Made by a program: the position numbers and the translations under genes
Part shown: piece by piece, positions 16,190 to 23,914 of the stretch
How positions within the stretch are numbered: position 1 is the stretch's first letter
How the letters are laid out: every line of letters begins with the position of its first letter
The notes under the pieces: model-generated
What the model saw: the letters and a program-made list of their open reading frames with translations, nothing else
Database searches by the model: none
What the model was told of the DNA's origin: nothing
DNA from: Sva-07 sp963698435
GTDB taxonomy: Bacteria > Actinomycetota > Acidimicrobiia > Acidimicrobiales > Ilumatobacteraceae
Reading direction: 5' to 3'
DNA: 64,000 bases
Assembly: GCA_963698435.1 (NCBI GenBank)
Contig: CAVOQV010000005.1
Coordinates: forward strand, 682,001 to 746,000

Positions 16190-18079
16190 ATGCAGTTGCT
16201 GACGCCCCTCACCCTCGGTTCCCGGACCGCAGCGAACCGGGTCGTCTTCGGACCGCACGTCACCAACCTCGGCGCCGAGGACCGGTCGATTCCCGAGCGC
16301 CTGGTCGCCTACTACGAACGGCGCGCCCGAGGCGGTTGCGGGACCATCGTGGTCGAGGCCGCGTCGGTGCATCCCTCCGACTGGCCGTACGAGCGATCGT
16401 TGCTGGCCGAGCGCTGCGCCGACGGCTGGTCGGCGATCGTCGACGCCTGCCGGCCGCAGGGGTCGCTGGTGATCGCCTCGCTCGATCATGCGGGCGGGCA
16501 GGGATCCTCGGCGTACAGTCAGGCTCCGCTGTGGGCGCCGTCGCGCGTGCCCGAGGTGAACTCGCGGGAGGTCCCCAAGTGGATGGAGGCCGAGGACATC
16601 TCCGCCGTGCTCGACGGATTCGCATCCGCGACGAAGCAGGCCGCCGACGCCGATCTCGACGGCGTGGAGATCAACGCCGGCCAACACAGCCTCGTGCGGC
16701 AGTTCCTGTCCGGGCTCACCAACCACCGTGACGACGCGTGGGGCGAGGACCGCCTGCTGTTCGCCCGCCAGGTGATCGAGGCCACGCGAGCGGCCGTCGG
16801 TGGCCGGATCGTCGGTCTGCGCCTTTCGTGCGACGAACTCGCTCCCTGGGCCGGCATCACCCCCGAGATGGCACCGGGAATCGCGGCGGACCTGGTGGCC
16901 GCCGGACTCGACTACGTGGTGGTGACCCGCGGCTCGATCTTCACCGTCGAGAAGACCCGACCCGACTTCCACGAGCCAACCGGGTTCAACGTCGACGTGT
17001 GCCGGTCCGTGCGTGCCGCCGTGCACGACGTGCATCCCGGTGTTCCCGTCATCCTGCAGGGGTCGGTCGTCGAGGTCGGTCAGGCCGAGTGGGCGCTCGG
17101 AGGGTACGACGACGAGTCCCTGTGCGATGGCGTCGAGATGACCCGCGCCCAGATCGCTGATCCCGACCTCGTCGCAAAGGTGGCCGCGGGCGAACCCGAG
17201 CGCGTCCGGCCGTGCACGCGCTGCAACCAGACCTGTCAGGTGCGCGACGCCCGCAATCCGATCGTCACCTGCATCGCCGAGCCCACGAGCGGCCGCGAGA
17301 CCGAGGACCCGGACTGGTACGTGCCGACGCCGCACCCGCGCGATGTCGTGGTCGTCGGCGCAGGGCCGGCCGGACTCGAGGCAGCACGGGTCGCCGGGAG
17401 ACGCGGCCATCGAGTGACCCTCATCGAGCAATCCGACGACATCGGCGGGCTCGCCGGCGTCGCCGGACCCAACGGCGCCCTCGTCGAGTGGTGGCGCGGC
17501 GAACACGAACGGCTGGGCACCGACATCCGGTTGGCCACGACGACGTTCGACGTCGATGCGCACACCACCGTGATCCAGGCGACCGGGTCGGTCTCGGGCG
17601 CGAAGCCGTACGACGTGCTCGACAATGCCGTCGTCGTCGATGTCGCGGACGTGCGCCGCGGAGTCACCGACCTTCCCGACGCCGGCACGGTGGTCGTCTT
17701 CGATCCGATCGGTGGGCCGATCGCCGTGGCGTTCGCCGAAGAGCTCGGAGAACGAGCGGTGCTCGTCACCCAGGACAACATCGCCGGAAACGAGCTGTCC
17801 CGCACCGGCGATCTCGCGCCCGCCAACACTCGGCTCGCACAAGCGGGTGTCACGATCGAGCGACGGACGCTGTTGCGGGTCGCTCGTCCGGGCGAGGTCG
17901 AAGTCGAGGACCGGTACTCGGGCGAACGGCGAACGATTCCCTGCGCCGCAGTCGTCGACTGTGGGTTCCGGCTCCCGACCGAGCCGATCGACGGCGCGGT
18001 GCAAGTCGGCGATGCGGTGGCCCCACGTACGCTCCACGAGGCAGTCCTCGAAGCCCGTCGCGCGGCGCTGGCGATCTGA
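16190..18079 (+). CDS. FadH/OYE-family flavin oxidoreductase, mycofactocin-associated type
   Basis: A 629-residue protein with an Old Yellow Enzyme TIM barrel (about residues 1-330), a 4Fe-4S cysteine set Cys342, Cys345, Cys349 and Cys361 (PCTRCNQTC then C), and a C-terminal FAD/NAD dinucleotide fold beginning VVVGAGPAGLEAARVAG near residue 385. This is the 2,4-dienoyl-CoA reductase architecture. A subgroup of such proteins is known to co-occur with mycofactocin clusters, and the barrel lacks the usual HxxH substrate pair in the form I expect, so the reductase substrate is open. mftC ends 2.5 kb away. The SDR gene starts 74 bases downstream. Confidence 0.82.
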   Translation: MQLLTPLTLGSRTAANRVVFGPHVTNLGAEDRSIPERLVAYYERRARGGCGTIVVEAASVHPSDWPYERSLLAERCADGWSAIVDACRPQGSLVIASLDHAGGQGSSAYSQAPLWAPSRVPEVNSREVPKWMEAEDISAVLDGFASATKQAADADLDGVEINAGQHSLVRQFLSGLTNHRDDAWGEDRLLFARQVIEATRAAVGGRIVGLRLSCDELAPWAGITPEMAPGIAADLVAAGLDYVVVTRGSIFTVEKTRPDFHEPTGFNVDVCRSVRAAVHDVHPGVPVILQGSVVEVGQAEWALGGYDDESLCDGVEMTRAQIADPDLVAKVAAGEPERVRPCTRCNQTCQVRDARNPIVTCIAEPTSGRETEDPDWYVPTPHPRDVVVVGAGPAGLEAARVAGRRGHRVTLIEQSDDIGGLAGVAGPNGALVEWWRGEHERLGTDIRLATTTFDVDAHTTVIQATGSVSGAKPYDVLDNAVVVDVADVRRGVTDLPDAGTVVVFDPIGGPIAVAFAEELGERAVLVTQDNIAGNELSRTGDLAPANTRLAQAGVTIERRTLLRVARPGEVEVEDRYSGERRTIPCAAVVDCGFRLPTEPIDGAVQVGDAVAPRTLHEAVLEARRAALAI

Positions 18080-18153
18080 CCTCGACGCTGGCATCGATCC
18101 GATCGACCAGTGGGCTGGAGGTCGGACCCGACGCCCTGCAACACTCGCCGACG

Positions 18154-18930
18154 ATGGAATCCAACGATGCACTGTTCGACCTGACCGGCCGCGTGACAGC
18201 GGTCACCGGCGGATCGCGCGGTCTCGGCCGCGAGATGGTGCTGGCCTTCGCGTCGCGCGGTGCCGACGTGGTGATCGCGAGCCGCAAGATCGATGCGTGC
18301 GAGGCGCTCGCAGGTGAGGTGCGCGAACTCGGGCGACGCGCGGTTGCGGTGGGATATCACGCCGGCCGCTGGGAGGACGCGGACCGGCTGTACGAGACGA
18401 TCTACGCCGAGTTCGGTCGATGTGACGTGCTCGTCAACAACGCAGGGATGTCTCCGTTGTACCCCAGCGTGGACGCGATCACCGAGGAGCTGTACGACAA
18501 GGTGATGGACGTCAACTTGAAGGGACCGTTCCGGCTCTCGGCGCTCGTCGGCACCCGGATGGCCGGCACCGACCACGGCGGCAGCGACGGCGGATCGATC
18601 ATCTTCGTGTCGTCGGTCGCCTCGCACCGTCCGAGCCCGAACGAGCTGGTCTACGGCGCGGCGAAGGCCGGGATCAACAACCTGACGTACGGGTTGGCTC
18701 GCACGTTGGGACCGAAGGTGCGGGTCAACTGCATCGCGCCCGGGCCGTTCCTCACCGACATCTCCAAAGCGTGGGACCTCGACGCCTTCGAGCGATCGGC
18801 ACGGGTGGGCTTTGCGCTCGGTCGGGGCGGCGAACCGCACGAGATCATCGGGACGGCGCTCTACCTGGCGAGCGATGCGTCGTCGTACACCACCGGCGCC
18901 GTCATCGACGTCGACGGCGGGCCGCGCTGA
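18154..18930 (+). CDS. Short-chain dehydrogenase/reductase
   Basis: A classical SDR of 258 residues: TGGSRGLG cofactor loop at residues 18-25, NNAG at about residue 92, catalytic Ser in VSSVASH, YGAAK catalytic Tyr and Lys, and a C-terminal DVDGG ending. It most resembles FabG-like and gluconate 5-dehydrogenase-like SDRs. The substrate is unknown. It follows the FadH/OYE gene on the same strand and precedes an acyl-CoA ligase, suggesting oxidation of an acyl-derived compound. The upstream part of the open frame (from 17212) is a shadow of the OYE gene. Confidence 0.85.
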   Translation: MESNDALFDLTGRVTAVTGGSRGLGREMVLAFASRGADVVIASRKIDACEALAGEVRELGRRAVAVGYHAGRWEDADRLYETIYAEFGRCDVLVNNAGMSPLYPSVDAITEELYDKVMDVNLKGPFRLSALVGTRMAGTDHGGSDGGSIIFVSSVASHRPSPNELVYGAAKAGINNLTYGLARTLGPKVRVNCIAPGPFLTDISKAWDLDAFERSARVGFALGRGGEPHEIIGTALYLASDASSYTTGAVIDVDGGPR

Positions 18931-18971
18931 ACTCCCTCACGTTCGCGTGACCCCTGACACACCGGTCTCGC

Positions 18972-18977
18972 TACTGT
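18972..18977 (+). promoter_or_regulatory. -10 box for a leaderless acyl-CoA ligase mRNA
   Basis: TACTGT followed by GACCGCC (7 nt) and ATG at 18985. It argues for the ATG over the GTG at 18976, which lies inside the box. Confidence 0.5.
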
Positions 18978-18984
18978 GACCGCC

Positions 18985-20607
18985 ATGGAAATGCACTTCG
19001 CCACCGTTTGGGAAGCGATCGCAGACGCGATCCCCGACCTGCCCGCCACCACCCACGGGTCGACCACCCGGACCTGGGCCGAGTACGAGGACCGCGCGGC
19101 CCGTGTCGCCGGCGCCCTCACCGCAGCCGGACTCGGACCCGACTCGAAGGTGTCGTTGTTCATGTACAACTCGAACGAGTACATGGAGACGCAGTTCGGC
19201 GTGTTCAAGATGCGCGGCGTACCGATCAACGTCAACTACCGCTATCTCGACGACGAGCTCTGGTACCTGCTCGACAACTCCGACTCCGAGGCGATCATCT
19301 TCCACTCGTCGCTGGGCGACCGCGTCGCTCGGGTAGCTGAGCGACTGCCGAAGCTGAAGCTGCTCATCGAGGTCGACGACGGCGATGCGGGCCAGGTGCC
19401 GAATGCGCTCGCCTACGACGACGTCATCGCGACCACCGAGCCGATGGAACGGATCGAGCGCTCCGAAGACGACCTCTACATGCTGTACACGGGTGGCACG
19501 ACCGGCATGCCCAAGGGCGTGATGTACGACATGGGCGGCATGACCCGTGGCTTCGTGATGCTCGGATTGCCGATGCTCGGCTTGGCGGCACCGAACGATG
19601 CCGACGAGATCGGCGAGATGATCGCCGGCGCGTCGGAGAACGGCAGCACGCTGGTGTCGATCCCGGCTGCACCCTTGATGCACGGCACCGGCTGCTGGCT
19701 GGGCTGGTTCATCCCGCATCTCGCCGGCGGACACGTGGTGACGCTCGAGAACCGCAGTCTCGACGCCCACGAACTGCTGTCGACCGTCGAACGGCACAAG
19801 GTGACCTCGCTGACGATCGTCGGCGACAGTTTCGCGAAGCCGATCATTCGTGCGCTCGACGAGGGCAAGCCCGGCGGCGGGTCCTATGACACGTCGTCGA
19901 TCGGCATGTTCATCTCGTCGGGCGTGATGTGGACGTCCGAGGTCAAACAGCAGATCCTCGACCGGATCGAACAGGCGGTGCTGGTCGACGCCATCGGGTC
20001 GTCCGAGGGATCGATGGGCACGCAGATCACGATGAAGGGCGTGCCGACCGAGACCGCCACGTTCAGCAAGATGCCCGAGACCAAGGTTTTCACCGACGAC
20101 GACCGCGAGGTCGAGCCCGGCTCTGACGAGGTCGGCATGGTCGCGGCCGGCGGCAACGTGCCGATCGGGTACTACAAGGACGAGGCGAAGTCGGCCAAGA
20201 CGTTCCGGGTGATCGACGGGGTTCGGTACTCGTTCCCGGGTGACTTCGCCAAGGTCGCCGCCGACGGGTCGCTGATCCTGCTCGGACGTGGCAGCCAGGT
20301 GATCAACACGGGCGGCGAGAAGGTGTTCCCCGAAGAAGTCGAGGAGGCCGTCAAGCGCGTCGACGGTGTGCGCGACTGCCTCGTGGTCGGCATCGAGAAC
20401 GAGAAGTTCGGCCAAGCGGTCACCGCAGTCGTATCGCTCGAAGACGGTGCATCGATCGATTCGGCCGGCATCATCGCGTCGGTCAAGAACGATCTCGCCG
20501 GCTACAAGGCGCCGAAGTCGGTGATCTTCGTCGATCAGGTCCCCCGGGCCCCGAACGGCAAGGCCGACTACCGCGCCGCCAAGGACCACGCCGAAGCAGC
20601 GCTCTGA
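18985..20607 (+). CDS. Acyl-CoA synthetase / AMP-binding ligase (FadD-like)
   Basis: Activates a carboxylic acid to acyl-CoA through an acyl-adenylate. The 540-residue protein carries the P-loop YTGGTTGMPKG, a glutamate-containing A5-type motif (GSSEGSMG), the PGDFAK region and RGSQVINTGGEKVFPEEVE, and ends with the catalytic Lys in PNGKADY. It resembles actinobacterial FadD proteins acting on steroid side-chain or ring fragments, but the substrate cannot be assigned. It ends 7 bases before a strong hairpin shared with the convergent SRPBCC gene. Confidence 0.88.
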   Translation: MEMHFATVWEAIADAIPDLPATTHGSTTRTWAEYEDRAARVAGALTAAGLGPDSKVSLFMYNSNEYMETQFGVFKMRGVPINVNYRYLDDELWYLLDNSDSEAIIFHSSLGDRVARVAERLPKLKLLIEVDDGDAGQVPNALAYDDVIATTEPMERIERSEDDLYMLYTGGTTGMPKGVMYDMGGMTRGFVMLGLPMLGLAAPNDADEIGEMIAGASENGSTLVSIPAAPLMHGTGCWLGWFIPHLAGGHVVTLENRSLDAHELLSTVERHKVTSLTIVGDSFAKPIIRALDEGKPGGGSYDTSSIGMFISSGVMWTSEVKQQILDRIEQAVLVDAIGSSEGSMGTQITMKGVPTETATFSKMPETKVFTDDDREVEPGSDEVGMVAAGGNVPIGYYKDEAKSAKTFRVIDGVRYSFPGDFAKVAADGSLILLGRGSQVINTGGEKVFPEEVEEAVKRVDGVRDCLVVGIENEKFGQAVTAVVSLEDGASIDSAGIIASVKNDLAGYKAPKSVIFVDQVPRAPNGKADYRAAKDHAEAAL

Positions 20608-20613
20608 CCAGCT

Positions 20614-20658
20614 TCTCGTGAACAAGACGCAGCCCGGGTGCGCATCTTGTTCACGAGA
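20614..20658. terminator. Bidirectional hairpin (14-bp stem, 17-nt loop)
   Basis: Perfect inverted repeat TCTCGTGAACAAGA with a 17-nt loop, between convergent stops at 20607 and 20671. The 43-bp core is clearly related to the element at 21971-22012. Confidence 0.75.
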
Positions 20659-20670
20659 CCACCCGACGAC

Positions 20671-21597
20671 TCAGTCGAGCGCGAACCAGGGTGGCGAGGC
20701 GAGATCGGCGCGGAACATCGCGCGGTCTTCGGGGTCGGCGACCTCCACGGCATTCGCCGCGGCCAACTCGGACTTCGCCTCGGCATCTCGACCGAGCAGC
20801 GCCAGAGCTCGAGCTCGCGCCTCGTGAGCGTAACCCAGGTCGAAGTCCCGGAGCCCGGCATCTGCAACGACCTTCGCGCACTCGTCGGCGTGATGCAGTG
20901 CGAGCTCTCCGTGTCCGAGCACCACATGGCACCGCGACAACAGCCACGACGCTCTGGCGGCATGCTCGGGCCCACGGCCGACGGCGCGGTCCCAGTGGTA
21001 GGAGGCTGCATACGCGCGACGCAACAGTTCGGTCGGATCGAGCTCCTCGTCGTCGAACAATTCCCACACCGAGTTGTTCGCCTCGATCGCCTGGGTCCGG
21101 TGCCAGGTACCTTCGATGTCCTCGCCGCTCGCCGCACCCTCGGCGGTGTCGACTGGCGGCATCGGGTGACCCGTCTCGATCAGCGTCTTGAAGCCATCGA
21201 GGATCTCCACCCAGCCGAGCCGAACGTGTTCCCACGTCAGCGGGCTGCGTGCGAGGTCGCCATGCCGCAACGTGACACGCGTGACGGAGTCGTCGTCGTT
21301 GGCCGAGGCCAGCTGCCATTCGACACGGCCGGGGGGCTCGGACGACAGCGCAGTGTCGTACAGCACGTGCCACGTCATCACGAGGCGGTGGGGCGGATCG
21401 ATCTCCTCGATGACGCCCTCGACTGCGGCCCGACCACCGGGGAGCACGTTTCGGAAGCCGGATCCGGGTCGGAAGTCCGACAGGAACGTCGTCCCGTGGA
21501 AGTACTGGCGGGTGAATTCGGGATCGACCAACGCGTCCCACACGCGCTGGGGCGATGCGTGGATGTAGATCTCGTAGACGTGCGCTGTCGTCGGCAT
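20671..21597 (-). CDS. SRPBCC (AHSA1-type) protein with C-terminal TPR-like helical domain
   Basis: A 308-residue protein. Residues 1-150 form an AHSA1/START-like ligand-binding domain (YEIYIHASPQRVWDALVDPE, then DPPHRLVMTWH and VTLRHGDL). The rest is Ala/Leu-rich helices with a tetratricopeptide look (RASWLLSRCHVVLGHGELAL, AHEARARALALLGRDAEA). It lies 5 bases after the ArsR gene on the same strand, a very common pairing in Actinobacteria. ATG 21597 has AAGGAG 10 bases upstream. A GTG at 21606 overlaps the ArsR stop as GTGA and is a weaker alternative. Ligand unknown. Confidence 0.8.
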   Translation of the reverse strand: MPTTAHVYEIYIHASPQRVWDALVDPEFTRQYFHGTTFLSDFRPGSGFRNVLPGGRAAVEGVIEEIDPPHRLVMTWHVLYDTALSSEPPGRVEWQLASANDDDSVTRVTLRHGDLARSPLTWEHVRLGWVEILDGFKTLIETGHPMPPVDTAEGAASGEDIEGTWHRTQAIEANNSVWELFDDEELDPTELLRRAYAASYHWDRAVGRGPEHAARASWLLSRCHVVLGHGELALHHADECAKVVADAGLRDFDLGYAHEARARALALLGRDAEAKSELAAANAVEVADPEDRAMFRADLASPPWFALD

Positions 21598-21602
21598 GAC
21601 CG

Positions 21603-21923
21603 TCACGCTCCTTCGCTTCGGTCGCGCAGAGCGAGCAACCCTGCGACATGGGGTTCGGCGTACCGCGAGATCCATCGGTCGTGGATCTCGCGGATCGGCA
21701 CCGGGTTCAGGTAGTGGAACTTCTCGCGACCTTGCTTGTCGGTGACGACGAGCCCCGCGGCCTCGAGGACCCGAAGGTGCTTCATCACGCCGAACCGGGT
21801 CATCTCGGGGAACGCGTCGGCAAGGGTCGACAGGGTCTGGCCGTCGTCGTCCGCGAGCCGGTCGAGCAGCGCCCGTCGCGTGTGGTCGGCGAGCGCCTTG
21901 AACACGTTGTCGAGGTCGTCCAC
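21603..21923 (-). CDS. ArsR-family winged-helix repressor
   Basis: A 106-residue DNA-binding protein: LDNVFKALADHTRRALLDRL, recognition helix MTRFGVMKHLRVLEAAGLV and wing TDKQGREKFHYLNP. The last ~30 residues resemble the group paired with AHSA1 proteins. It lacks metal-binding cysteines. The GTG at 21923 is preferred over the longer GTG at 21953 because the promoter (-10 TATCTT) ends 7 nt before it and the longer frame would begin inside that promoter. It probably represses its own operon through the inverted repeat at 21938-21953. Confidence 0.82.
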   Translation of the reverse strand: MDDLDNVFKALADHTRRALLDRLADDDGQTLSTLADAFPEMTRFGVMKHLRVLEAAGLVVTDKQGREKFHYLNPVPIREIHDRWISRYAEPHVAGLLALRDRSEGA

Positions 21924-21930
21924 CCAGTGA

Positions 21931-21960
21931 AAGATACGTGACTGTTTGGTCACATGTCAA
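21931..21960 (-). promoter_or_regulatory. arsR promoter with palindromic operator in the spacer
   Basis: On the minus strand TTGACA, an 18-nt spacer and TATCTT are followed 7 nt later by the GTG. The spacer contains GTGAC-CAAACA-GTCAC (21938-21953), well placed for autorepression. Confidence 0.65.
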
Positions 21961-21970
21961 CGCCGGAGAT

Positions 21971-22012
21971 CTCGTGAACGGGACGCGACCCGGTGCGCGC
22001 CTCGTGCACGAG
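21971..22012. terminator. Imperfect hairpin related to 20614-20658
   Basis: Arms CTCGTGAACGGGACGCG and CGCGCCTCGTGCACGAG pair with three mismatches. The element aligns along its whole length with the core of the hairpin at 20615-20657. It lies between the dienelactone hydrolase stop side and the arsR promoter. Confidence 0.6.
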
Positions 22013-22037
22013 GACGGCTCCGCCGAGCGGCGGCCGG

Positions 22038-22790
22038 TCAGCTCTGGAGCTTCTCGGAGAAGAAGTCGAGAACCCGTGTGACGCTCTGCTCGTCGCGCTG
22101 CTCGGTGAGCACGGAGTGGTCGGTCGCCTTGGAACTCGGGAGCTCGACGGCGATGAACGCATCGCCGAGCAGTGCTCGAAGCGAGGTGAATCGATCGCCG
22201 ACGAGCTTGTCGCCGGTGAACCGCAGGCCGAGTACCTGGCAGCCCGCGGCCGCCCGCTCGGCGATGGCAGCCGCGTCGTCGGGTGACAGGTTCAGATCGG
22301 CACCGCGGGTCTTGCCGATCGGGAGCGGCATCGACGGCTGTGACAGGACGGGGGCGAGCATGATGTCGTCGACCATCATCCCGAGCGCGAAGCCGCCGGA
22401 GAAGCACATCCCGACGGCACCGACGCCAGGTCCGCCGACCTCCTGATGCAGGTTGCGGGCGAGCGCCCGCAACCACGCGATGATCGGCGACGTCTGGTTG
22501 AGGGCGAACGACGTGAATTCGCGAGCGATGCACACCTTGGCCATCTGCTGCATCGCGTAGGCATTCGACGGTTCCTTGCCGGGCGTCCCGGCGAGCGACG
22601 GCATCACCACGGTGAAGCCGCGGTCGACGACCTCGTTGGCGAACTTCGTGACGAGTGGGGTGATACCGGGTATCTCGTGGATCACGATCACACCTGGACC
22701 AGTACCTCGCCGGTAGGTCGACCGGGTCAGGCCGGCAGCGGTGAACTCGCCCAACTCCCATCCTTCGAGAACGTCGCTCGTGGTACCCAT
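22038..22790 (-). CDS. Dienelactone hydrolase family protein
   Basis: An alpha/beta hydrolase of 250 residues with the dienelactone hydrolase layout: HEIPGITP with the activating Glu, nucleophile elbow GMCFSGG (Cys instead of Ser, typical of this family) and a late catalytic His in ATDHSVL. The ATG at 22790 starts close to the family's usual N-terminus. The longer frame to 22838 would overlap the upstream gene. It follows the phosphotransferase gene by 28 bases on the same strand. The natural substrate is unknown. Confidence 0.85.
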   Translation of the reverse strand: MGTTSDVLEGWELGEFTAAGLTRSTYRRGTGPGVIVIHEIPGITPLVTKFANEVVDRGFTVVMPSLAGTPGKEPSNAYAMQQMAKVCIAREFTSFALNQTSPIIAWLRALARNLHQEVGGPGVGAVGMCFSGGFALGMMVDDIMLAPVLSQPSMPLPIGKTRGADLNLSPDDAAAIAERAAAGCQVLGLRFTGDKLVGDRFTSLRALLGDAFIAVELPSSKATDHSVLTEQRDEQSVTRVLDFFSEKLQS

Positions 22791-22818
22791 GGATGGATCT
22801 TGCCAGATGGGTTCGAGT

Positions 22819-23856
22819 TCAAAGGCGCCGCATGGCATCGAGCGCCGACTCGGCGAGGATCTCGGTGCCGACCTTGAAGGCGTTGAGTTGCTCGTCGCTG
22901 ATGCCCTGGTCGCCCATGGCGCCGTGCAGATATCGCGCGTAGACGCCCTCGGAGATCACCGCGAGCCGGAACGACCCGAACGCCAGGTAATAGTCGATCT
23001 GCGACAGGTCGCGTCCGGTCCGGGTGGCGTAGCGCTCGAGGAGGTCCGCGTAGGTCGGGAACCCCTCGATGCCGGTCGGATCGTTCGGCCGGGACTGCAC
23101 GGTGCCGGGGTCGGCCCAGTACACCCCGACATAGCCGACATCGGCGAGCGGGTCGCCGAGCGTGCACAACTCCCAGTCGAGCACGGCGTTGATCCGGCCC
23201 CGGTCGATGTCGGTGAGCACGTTGCCGAACCGGTAGTCGCCGTGTGCGATCGAGACACCCTGCTGCCGCGGAAATCGCTCGGCCAGGCGACGCGCCACCT
23301 CCTCGACGGCGGGCAGCTCCCGGGTCTTCGAGCGTTCCCACTGGGTGCTCCAACGTTTGACCTGACGCTCGACGTATCCCTCCCGCTTGGCGAGGTCACC
23401 GAGGCCGACTGCGTCGACGTCGACCGCGTGCAGGTCCGCGAGGACGTCGATCAGGTCGAAGCCTGCAGCGCGCCGGTTCTCGACGCTGAGCAACGCTCCC
23501 TTGTCGGCGCTGTCGAGCACCACCCCGTCGACGAACGCCATCACGTAGAAGGGCGCTCCGTTGACCTCGTCATCACCGCAGAGCCCGAGTGCTGGCGGCA
23601 CGGGGACATCGGTCTTGCCGACCGCGGAGATGATCTTGTGCTCGCGAGCCATGTCGTGCGCTGTGGCGAGCACGGCTCCGGTGGGCGGCCGCCGGAGCAC
23701 GTACTTCGTGCCGTCTGCGCCGGTGACCGTGTACGTGAGGTTGGAGCGACCACCGACGATCGCATCGAAGTCGAATGGAGCGGTGGCGCCGTCGATGTTG
23801 TCGACGAGCCAGGCGGTCACTCGGGGGACGTCGACGCCGTGAATCGGTTCCTGCAC
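22819..23856 (-). CDS. Phosphotransferase-family (APH/ACAD10-like) kinase
   Basis: A 345-residue protein kinase-like fold enzyme. It has the catalytic loop HGDYRFGN and the metal-binding DWE motif (VLDWELCTLGDPLADVG), both intact. The N-terminus contains GGRSNLTYTV, the nucleotide-binding loop seen in the group fused to acyl-CoA dehydrogenases. In that group a hydroxyacyl-CoA is phosphorylated, so a role in catabolism is more likely than antibiotic resistance. The GTG start has TACGGT 8 nt upstream. Proximity to a dienelactone hydrolase suggests a shared pathway. Confidence 0.82.
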   Translation of the reverse strand: MQEPIHGVDVPRVTAWLVDNIDGATAPFDFDAIVGGRSNLTYTVTGADGTKYVLRRPPTGAVLATAHDMAREHKIISAVGKTDVPVPPALGLCGDDEVNGAPFYVMAFVDGVVLDSADKGALLSVENRRAAGFDLIDVLADLHAVDVDAVGLGDLAKREGYVERQVKRWSTQWERSKTRELPAVEEVARRLAERFPRQQGVSIAHGDYRFGNVLTDIDRGRINAVLDWELCTLGDPLADVGYVGVYWADPGTVQSRPNDPTGIEGFPTYADLLERYATRTGRDLSQIDYYLAFGSFRLAVISEGVYARYLHGAMGDQGISDEQLNAFKVGTEILAESALDAMRRL

Positions 23857-23914
23857 GATGGCCGACCGTAGTCGTACGTGGCGGCGACGCAGTGCTCGGC
23901 GCCGGTGTGACCGA

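Noticed and set aside
16169..18840. Long minus-strand frames (667 and 534 codons) opposite the OYE and SDR genes
   Set aside because: Antisense to two well-supported enzymes; low-complexity Arg/Asp/Gly composition.
22819..23856. Aminoglycoside phosphotransferase (resistance)
   Set aside because: The kinase motifs fit, but the N-terminal GGRSNLTYTV places it in the acyl-CoA-metabolism group, and the neighbour is a hydrolase.
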